This document shows, piece after piece, positions 62,232-64,000 of a stretch of 64,000 bases of DNA. Source of the DNA: CALAGB01 sp963713965. Its GTDB lineage: Bacteria > Chloroflexota > Chloroflexia > Thermomicrobiales > Thermomicrobiaceae. The stretch is from NCBI GenBank assembly GCA_963713965.1, contig OY970217.1:1736001-1800000 (forward strand). The letters run 5' to 3'. Below the pieces are notes generated by a model. It was not told the origin of the DNA, ran no database searches, and worked only from the letters and a program-made list of their open reading frames with translations. Numbering within the stretch: position 1 is the stretch's first letter; each line of letters begins with the position of its first letter. Both the position numbers and the translations under genes were made by a program.

Positions 62232-63865
62232 ATGATCCTGTCATGGATCGTCTTCCTTGGCGCGACGGTCCGACTTCCGGTCATTATGAACAGCAGCTTC
62301 CCAGCCAACGACGGCGGCATGTTCATGCAGGCCATCGTGCAGCTGAAAGCCAACCACTTCGTCCTTCCGGCGTACCTTCATTACAACGGACTGCAGCTAC
62401 CATATGCCTACCCGCCTATCGGCTTCTATCTCGCGGGGTTCCTCTCCTCCGTCACGCACATGAGCGTACTGAACACGCTGCGCTTCGTTCCATTGACGTT
62501 CAGCGTCGCGACCATCGTGGCCTTCATCTTCTTCGCTAAGCAGCTCCTTGAAGAACCGAGCGACGGTGATTGCCGCCACCATCGCCTTCGCGTTGGTGCC
62601 GCACAGCCACAACTGGGAGATCATGGGCGGCGGACTGACCCGATCGATCGGTTTCTTCTTCGCGTCCTTGCCTTTGGCAGATGTACCTCCTCTTCACCGA
62701 GCGCACACGAACGCACCTGTCTGACGATCATCTTCGCCGCGCTCGTATGTATGAGTCATCTGGAGATGGCCCTCTTCGTCGCGGTCAGCGCGACCGTCAT
62801 GCTGCTGCTCTATGCCCGGACAAGGAAGGGGCTGCGCGACGCAGTGCTTCTGGGGGTCGGCGTCGTCGTCGCGACCTGTCCCTGGTGGGCAGTTGTCGTG
62901 CAACGAAACGGACTGGCCCCATTTGTTAGCGCCGGGGGGACAAGTGAACGCTCGATCGGGAATCTGTTGGCTCTCATCGTCACGTTCAACTGGGCTGATG
63001 AACGCTTGTTCCCGATTTTTGCGACGTTGTCCGGGCTTGGCTTGATTGTCAGCCTTATACGACGCAAGTTTTTCTCCCAATCTGGATCGGTGTTGACCTC
63101 ATCCGCGGATCCAAGAAGTTTCAGACTGAAGCCATGATCCCAATGTCGATCTTAGCTGCGGTCTGTGTAGTGGAATTCCTCATTCCGGTGGTCAAGCGCC
63201 AGATCGATATTCGACCACTGAGCACGTTGCCACAAGCGACTCCGTCAGCGGCGTTCACCGGTGCATCGTCCAAATGGATCACCCTAACCCTCGTCGTCAT
63301 CGTTATCGGCTATGGGTGGCTCGGAGCGATGATTGCCACCGCAACGGAAGACGTGAACCTGTCAGTCAAAGAGCGGCAGGCGATGGAGTGGGTGAGCGAC
63401 TCAACGGACCAGAACAGTCGCTTCGTCATCATTAGTGGAGACTCCTGGGCGCGGGATAGCACCAGCGAGTGGTTTCCGGTGCTCGCGGATCGAGTAAGTG
63501 TGGCGACCGTCCAGGGCTCCGAATGGCTTCCAAAGAGGGCATTTGCGCAACGGCAGACGGCGTACGCCGACCTGCAAGATTGTGCCTCGGACGCACCCTC
63601 GTGTATCGCGACCTGGACCGCGCAATACGGCGAGACGTACGACTACCTCTACATCGCGCGTCGCGAGGGCCACGGGGGATCGGTAGTTCCTCACGTGCCG
63701 TGCTGTTCGGCTCTCGTAGATGCTCTCGAACGCGATCCCGCGTATTCGCTGATCTATCAGAATACCGACGCGACCATCTTTCAGATCCGTTCAGCGCTCG
63801 CGAGTCAGCGGCCCATCGACACCCGCAGTGGCGATACGCACGTCCGCTTCGGTGTGAGCGAATAA
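62232..63865 (+). pseudogene. GT-C-type membrane protein (putative glycosyltransferase), broken by about four frameshifts
   Basis: The N-terminus 'MILSWIVFLGATVRLPVIMNSSFPANDGGMFMQAIVQLKANHFVLPAYLHYNGLQLPYAYPPIGFYLAGFL' (region 62232-62450) has the acidic loop after helix 1 typical of GT-C membrane glycosyltransferases. Coding likeness then moves between frames. 'KNRATVIAATIAFALVPHSHNWEIMGGGLTRSIG' is in the +1 frame from 62550, 'QMYLLFTERTRTHL' in another frame from 62676, and 'LTIIFAALVCMSHLEMALF' back in the first frame from about 62722. Finally 'LPIWIGVDLIRGSKKFQTEAMIPMSILAAV' is in yet another frame after a T5 run near 63070, reaching a stop at 63865. The order of parts is intact, so the whole is one gene of about 540 codons. 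Substrate unknown. Confidence 0.7.
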
Positions 63866-63866
63866 G

Positions 63867-64000
63867 ATGCGGAACAAGCCCTATTCCTGGCAAGTCAGCC
63901 TTTTGATCGCGCTGGTCATGGGTGTAATTTCGGGAGTTATCTGTTACGAGCTATTATCCGGTCGCGGGCTACTTGCGGGCGATTTCACCTGGCCATATCG
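63867..64000 (+). CDS. GT-87/GT-C-like membrane protein, 5' part only
   Basis: ATG 63867, two bases after the previous stop, opens a frame that runs off the window. The 44 visible residues form one membrane helix ('WQVSLLIALVMGVISGVICYEL') followed by 'LSGRGLLAGDFTWPY', the loop with an acidic residue after helix 1 that is usual in DUF2029/GT-87-type mannosyltransferase relatives. It is likely in an operon with the preceding GT-C-type gene. Confidence 0.5.
   Translation, partial: MRNKPYSWQVSLLIALVMGVISGVICYELLSGRGLLAGDFTWPY

Noticed and set aside
1..64000. tRNA, rRNA, CRISPR, prophage or insertion-sequence genes
   Set aside because: None was recognised by eye on either strand; a tRNA or covariance-model scan could still find a small RNA gene.

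Overview
The window is GC-rich bacterial chromosome of the kind found in Chloroflexota, most likely a Thermomicrobia/Sphaerobacter relative. That assignment is an inference from gene content and dispersed repeats: a subtilase with a WSGSA-repeat tail, collagen-like cell-surface proteins, ECF sigma factors with very large membrane-bound partners, orphan TadE/TadG-type proteins, a MoxR/DUF58/DUF4129 operon, FTR1, and many palindromic intergenic repeats. I saw no rRNA, tRNA, CRISPR array, phage or transposase.

Layout. 0-9 kb: end of an MFS exporter, a YfhO-type membrane protein, a membrane protein with a roadblock-like end facing a SufR-like regulator that carries a frameshift, a MarR regulator with a palindromic operator and its ABC exporter, and a DUF4126 membrane protein. 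9-16 kb: a two-subunit molybdenum hydroxylase, a cation/calcium exchanger, pyrR and an M20 carbamoylase-type amidohydrolase. 16-24 kb: two paralogous ECF sigma/giant membrane sensor operons separated by small membrane proteins and bordered by a shared repeat. 24-29 kb: FTR1 iron permease with a promoter and operator, an XRE regulator, peptide deformylase, a MOSC protein, a block of palindromic repeats, and an amidohydrolase. 29-32 kb: a three-gene secretion cassette made of a small secreted protein, a SipW/archaeal-type signal peptidase fused to DUF5305, and an RTX-like calcium-binding protein. 32-38 kb: MoxR, DUF58 and DUF4129 proteins, then hemW. 38-44 kb: HD-GYP protein, WSGSA-tailed subtilase, M55 and M19 peptidases. 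44-51 kb: two collagen-like paralogues with matching promoters and terminators, a SnoaL-like protein, and a TadE-TadE-TadG trio. 51-64 kb: MMPL transporter, NHL propeller, membrane bactofilin, DUF4342 protein, GlcD-GlcE-like fusion, serine hydrolase, GMC oxidoreductase, an OsmC protein with an in-frame TGA, and GT-C-type membrane proteins.

Two results stand out. First, the OsmC gene has a TGA exactly where the family has its second catalytic cysteine. The family's C-terminus continues in frame beyond it, and a SECIS-like hairpin with a GGU-containing loop starts at the right distance, so a selenocysteine OsmC is likely. Second, the SipW/DUF5305 cassette looks like a dedicated secretion or assembly unit for a small surface protein.

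Caution: single-base frameshifts in short homopolymers break at least five otherwise conserved genes between 51.5 and 63.1 kb, and one near 4.9 kb. This pattern fits draft-sequence indel error better than gene decay, and those genes are annotated across the shift. Start codons were chosen from ribosome-binding sites and family length, and are noted where they matter.
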